Assembly (NCBI GenBank): GCA_036519295.1
Contig: DATDLN010000201.1
Location: 1 to 47,235, forward strand
Source of the DNA: JACVRW01 sp036519295
GTDB taxonomy: Bacteria; Actinomycetota; Thermoleophilia; Solirubrobacterales; Thermoleophilaceae
Length of the DNA stretch: 47,235 nt
Direction: 5' to 3'
The stretch's first letter is position 1. Every line of letters starts with the position of its first letter. Made by a program: the position numbers and the translations under genes. Shown here one piece after another: positions 43,564 through 47,235 of this stretch. The notes beneath the pieces were generated by a model. That model searched no databases and was not told the DNA's origin. It saw only the letters and a list, made by a program, of their open reading frames with translations.

Positions 43564-44178
43564 TTAAGTGTACGAGAAGCGCCGCCGCCGACGCAACCAG
43601 CGCACCGCGACCTGTGGCACAGAGGCGATGGCCTCCGCCTCGCAGAAGTCCACCACGTCCTCGTACTTGCGCTGGGAGAGGTTGTACTCGTTCTGCACGG
43701 CAGCGATCGGCACCACGGCTCGTGCCCGCTCGATCTGCTCCACGCTCAGCTCCGAGACGCCGACGTGTCGGATGCGGCCCGCATCGCGGTACTCCCCGAG
43801 GACGCTCAGCGTCTCCTCGAGGGGCATCCCCGGGTGGACGCGATGAAGGTAGTAGAGGGCGATGGTGTCGGTCCGAAGCCGCTCGAAGCTCTCCTCGAGC
43901 TCGGCGCGCAGCCGCTCCGGCCTACCGCCGCCCGGGCTGTAGCCGCCCTTGGTGGCGACTAGCAGCTCGTCGTCCCGGAACGGCGCCAGCGCGGCGCCGA
44001 TGGCTCGCTCGCTCTCGCCGCCCGCGTAGAGGTGGGCCGTGTCGATGAAGCCCACCCCGGCATCGACGGCCCGCCTCAGGAAGTCGCGGTTCTCCGGCCT
44101 GTCCGTGAGCCGGTTGGTACCGAGCCCGACCCGGGCGACCTCGTAGTCACCGACGGTGGTGGCCCTACGGACCGGCAT
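43564..44178 (-). pseudogene. Truncated aldo/keto reductase
   Basis: The 204-codon frame contains the N-terminal two thirds of an aldo/keto reductase: GLGTNRL, NFLRRAVDAGVGFIDTAHLY-type strand with catalytic Asp and Tyr, ATKGGY (Lys) and LYYLHRVHP (His), then HVGVSELSVEQIERA and AVQNEYNLSQRKYEDVVDFCEAEAIA. Complete enzymes are about 280-320 aa; here the text jumps from CEAEAIA to SVPQVAVRWLRRR, as if about 25 residues were deleted, and stops, so the C-terminal cofactor-binding part is missing. It ends 43 bp from the multicopper oxidase start, and no continuation is seen. Probably inactive. Confidence 0.75.
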
Positions 44179-44271
44179 CCCGGCATTCTTCCGATGAACC
44201 CAGGCTGCGCTAGAACGCCACCGGCCGGAAAGGCAGTCCCGGCCTCACACCCCAGCCAGGAGGCTTGCTGC

Positions 44272-46304
44272 TCATGCGCTTGGGGAAGCCATCGCCGGCG
44301 ATGCCCGTTGCGTTGCTCGCGCGACGAGCCTGTCCTCCTCCATCATCGGCACCTGTTCGCGGAGCTTCGCGAACGCAGCCGCGGTCCCGACGCCGAGTTG
44401 GGGCCGGCCCCTAAGGTCGATCGCCTGGGCGGCGACGAGCAGCTCGACCGCGAACAGCTCGAACGCAGCCGCCAAAGCGCGCCCGGCCATGCCGACGCTC
44501 TCGACCGCCATCGTGGCGTGGTCCTCGATGCTGCCCGCCACCGGCACGTAGTCGAGCGATGCCGGGTTGGCGGCTAGGCGCACCTCGGAGTTGAGCGCGG
44601 TCGCCGTCTTCTGCACCACGCCGAGGCCGACGTTGCTCCCGGGATCCACCGACAGATAGGGAGGCAGCCCGGTGAAGTGCGGGTCCATGAGGCGCACGAC
44701 CGGTTCGCGGCCATGCTCGTCACCTGCGCGAGCGCGATCGCCACCGTGTCGAAGGCGATCGACACCCCGGCCGGATGGAAGTTCCCGGTGCCGACCATCT
44801 CACGCCGGTCGACCAGGACCATCGGGTTGTCCCCGGTAGAGTTGAGCTCGGTCTCGAGCGTGCCGCGTGCCGACGAGAGGACGTCGAGCATCGCCCCGTG
44901 GACCTGGATCGCGGAGCGAAAGCTGATGGGGTCATGCACCTCGAGGGTCGGGTCGGACGTCCACAGGTAGCTGTCCTCCAGCAGCGCCCGGGTCCGCTCG
45001 GCGCAGGTGAGCTGGCCCGTGAACCGGCGCGCGGCGTCGACCTGCTGATCGAGCATCGCCGTGTGGCCGCCGAGGGCCTCGAGGCTCAGCGCCGCCGCGA
45101 TCTCTGCGACGCCGAGCAGTGCGCGCGCATCGCTGAGCACGAGTGCGCCGTGACCGATCGAAGCCGAGTTGGCGCTGACGAGCGAAAGGCCGTCCTTGGG
45201 GCCCAGCGTGGGCAGCTCGATCCCGGCCGCCTCGAGGCCCGCGGCGCCGCTCATCCGCTTGCCCTCGAACTCGACTTCGCCCTCGCCGACGAGCGGCAGG
45301 CCATGTGGGCCAAGGGGCGCCAGATCGGACATCCCGATCGAGCCCCGGGAGGGGACGATCGGATGCACGCGCGCGTTGAGCATCGCCAGCAGGGCATCAA
45401 AGACGGCGGGCTGGACACCGGAGCCCCCGCGCGCCATCCCGTTCAGCCGGGCGAGCATGATCGCTCGCACGACGTCGATCGGGAACTCGGGCGGGATCCC
45501 GGTCGCGTGGCTGAGCAGGACGTGGCGCTGGAAAAGCGCCTGGTGGGATGGGTCGAGGCGCTGGTCCTTGAGCTCGCCGACGTTCGTCGTCAGGCCGTAG
45601 ACCGCGTCATCGCACGCGGCCAGCTCCTCGACGACGGCCCGGGCCTCCTCGAGGGTGCGGCGCGCATCCTCGCCCAGCGCCACCGGTGCGCGGCCGCGCG
45701 CCACCCGAGCGACCTCCTCGATCGTCAGATCCCCGCCGGTGACGATCACGGTCGGCGTCCGGGCGGCGCGCTGAAGCATGCGGCGCAGCCGGGCACGGAC
45801 CAGGAACATGTTGGCGTCGAGCGCCGAGCTCGTCACGCCGGCGGGGAAGAGCTGCCGTCCGGAACGGGCCGCTTCACGCTCGCTCATGATCACCGCTATG
45901 GCTCGGTAGAACCGCGCGGCGAAAGAGGAGTCGAAGTCGAGCTTCGCGAGCAGCTCGGGGTAGGCAATCTCGAGCAGAGCGGTCTCCACCGCGGCGCTGG
46001 CGCTGTCGAGGGCTGCGTCACCACCGAGCAGGCCGACGCCGCCGACGACGTTGCCGGGCTCGAGGCGCTGGCGGTACCCGTCGCTGTAGCGCAGGTCGAG
46101 CTCCCCCTCCAGCACCAGCATCAGGGACCGGATTGGCTGCCCGTCGCGGAGGAGAAGCCCGCCGGCCGGAATCGTCGAGCGGCGCCCATGGTCGATGAGC
46201 CAGTCCACGTCGTCCTCGCTGAGCGTGCCGAGTATGTAGGCCCCGATGCTGCCGGGGCCGCCTCTTCCCTGCACATCGCCCGTGCCGGACAAGGGTTCAG
46301 CCAT
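44272..46304 (-). pseudogene. cNMP-binding-type domain fused to an ammonia-lyase-like protein, frameshifted
   Basis: The frame from ATG 46304 gives residues 25-150 like a cyclic-nucleotide-binding domain (LSEDDVDWLIDHG, RSLMLVLEGELDLRY, SFAARFYRAIAVIMSER), then from about 185 a histidine/phenylalanine ammonia-lyase-like region: DDAVYGLTT (Y236), HPIVPSRGSIGMSDLAPL, LGGHTAMLDQQVDAA, QVHGAMLDVLSSARG, LNSTGDNPMV. At about 44698-44706 the frame shifts by one base: the lyase continues in another frame (RLMDPHFTGLPPYLS, SNVGLGVVQKTATALNSEVR, ending 44272). Reconstructed length is about 677 aa. The MIO tripeptide Ala-Ser-Gly is missing (GSIG-MSD-LAPL), and the nucleotide-binding cassette lacks its Glu and Arg. 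The frameshift could be real decay or a sequence error. Confidence 0.8.
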
Positions 46305-46494
46305 CCAGGCGGACGATGACCTCAGCCTGTGATCGATCGCGACGCGGCACGGGACGAACGTACCTGAGAAGGGCTACGGGTGCAGATCCGGCGATGGAGC
46401 TTAGAGGACCCCGTGAGGGACCTTGGTCTGCCTGCCCCGACTAGCCGCGCGGGTGCCACTCGCCGGGGTTCGTCGAGGCACGCGCACGGGGAGG

Positions 46495-46620
46495 TCGATG
46501 TGTTGGCAGTAATCCGGTGTGTGCACGAAGCTAACTACGGCGCTTATGGATCCGGACGGGTGGCGAAGGTGCTGCAGCGCCAAGGCGCCCTATCGGCGAG
46601 TGTGAGCGAGGTCCTCAACC
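46495..46620 (+). mobile_element. IS3-family transposase remnant (orfB N-terminal piece)
   Basis: In one open frame (46380-46643) the stretch VLAVIRCVHEANYGAYGSGR followed by VAKVLQRQGALSAS closely follows the HTH_21 segment of IS3-type transposases (IRRVHAENYGVYGARKVWRQ LxREG). Nothing of the catalytic DDE core or of inverted repeats was found, so it is a short relic. Surrounding sequence shows no other coding signal. Confidence 0.6.
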
Positions 46621-47018
46621 CGGTCGCCCCGGCCGCGGAGTGACCGCCTTTCGGGAGGCCCAGTACCGCGGTACCCCACAGCGAGCCCTGGTCGACGGAT
46701 GGTCGACGAGGGCGAGACACCAGCCGACTCGCGCATCGTGCCCAATCGCCGGTTTCCGCTCGTCAGCAGGTAGTTATCGGCGTTAGTCAGCGGCGGTCGG
46801 CGCGCGTCGGGGACGCCGAGACGGATTATGAGCCCACTGCTCAGGTGCTCCACGCGCGCGTAGATGTGCCTCCCGGCCGCGAGTATCACCTTCCCACGTG
46901 ACGGCGGGGTTGGTCCCGACGGCATGCACCGGTCGTGCCTAACTCCGGGGTTGGGAGCGCCGCGGAGAGCGACAGCCCGCTCCAGGAGTGGGATCTCCCG
47001 CTGCGGAAAACGACACGT
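46621..47018. other. Degraded intergenic region
   Basis: Between the transposase relic and the response-regulator fragment no gene is convincing. A minus-strand frame continues here from the fragment, but its translation is unlike any family I know. Short structures are a 12-bp palindrome GTACCGCGGTAC (46663-46674) and a 9-bp direct repeat TGGTCGACG separated by two bases near 46690. It looks like scrambled insertion-sequence debris. Confidence 0.4.
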
Positions 47019-47235
47019 CGGCTTACTTAGGTGATCGTCAGCTCCGCGGGCGAAGCTGCGGACCCGGTCGGCCTCCCCGGCGCGGCCGGTGAGGACGACC
47101 ACAGGCAGGTCCGGGTCAAGGCGCGAGGCCAGGCCGTCGGCGGCCCGCACGCGATCCAGCAGGTCGAGCCCGCTGCCCCCTTCGAACACGAGGTCGAGCA
47201 CCACGAGGCTCGGCTGACGGACCTCGATCGCGCGC
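47019..47235 (-). pseudogene. Truncated response-regulator receiver, near copy of the 40880-41587 gene
   Basis: Reading from the right edge, the translation AIEVRQPSLVVLDLVFEGG...GLDLLDRVRAADGLAS...DDHLSKP matches the intact regulator at about 62 of 71 residues by my count, including the phospho-Asp and the receiver lysine. Identity stops right after LSKP at 47019; the frame continues into unrelated sequence, so the output domain is lost. The 5' end lies outside the window. Confidence 0.8.

Noticed and set aside
44690..44712. Programmed ribosomal frameshift in the lyase gene
   Set aside because: No slippery heptamer or following structure was seen, and the surrounding region is full of broken genes, so a mutation or sequence error is simpler.

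Overview
The window is very G+C-rich, gene-dense DNA from what looks like an actinobacterium, most plausibly a Thermoleophilia/Solirubrobacterales-type soil organism. The reasons are the strong G/C third-position bias, frequent GTG starts with 4-nt GTGA/ATGA overlaps, a c-di-AMP (ydaO-type) riboswitch before an Rpf-like cell-wall gene, a subtilisin-inhibitor-like exported protein, and several apparently leaderless TAGGCT-N6-ATG promoters. The taxon is an inference; there is no rRNA or tRNA in the window. Layout: 1-3235 holds the 5' part of a YceI-family gene and a secreted M14 metallocarboxypeptidase (both minus). 3293-8182 holds a polar amino-acid ABC importer (minus) divergent from its probable TetR regulator, followed by a class I/II aminotransferase and a RidA-like protein that lacks the catalytic arginine. 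8186-21102 reads as one long operon: FCD-type GntR regulator, Dpp/Opp-type ABC importer (Tat lipoprotein, two permeases, one polypeptide with two ATPase domains), AruI-like thiamine-diphosphate enzyme, dienoyl-CoA-reductase-like SDR, ADP-forming acyl-CoA synthetase, enoyl-CoA hydratase and a choline-sulfatase-type sulfatase. Nearly every junction overlaps by 1-8 nt. 21099-25169 adds two acyl-CoA dehydrogenases, an IclR regulator and a threonine-dehydratase-like PLP enzyme. Together these suggest import of an organic (possibly sulfated or quaternary-amine) compound, sulfate-ester removal, 2-oxo-acid decarboxylation and CoA-dependent oxidation; the actual substrate cannot be read from sequence. 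25210-35370 is a mosaic of small units: PepF-like oligopeptidase with a methyltransferase, M20 peptidase, MFS exporter, riboswitch-controlled Rpf/peptidoglycan protein, an atypical SDR, an OsmC-like protein without its cysteines, and a beta-phosphoglucomutase/GH65 disaccharide phosphorylase pair. 35389-41587 contains an SSI-like inhibitor, Lon protease, ribose-5-phosphate isomerase A, and a response regulator - histidine kinase - CpaB operon. The kinase carries a tail of about six 18-residue (54-bp) tandem repeats. 41588-47235 is an eroded accessory region: a lower-G+C multicopper oxidase, a truncated aldo/keto reductase, a frameshifted histidine/phenylalanine ammonia-lyase-like gene fused to a cyclic-nucleotide-binding-type domain and lacking the MIO tripeptide, an IS3-type transposase remnant, and a truncated second copy of the response regulator at the right edge. 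The best candidates for something undescribed are the sensor-domain/MIO-less lyase fusion, the repeat-tailed histidine kinase wired to CpaB, and the sulfatase-CoA catabolic operon.
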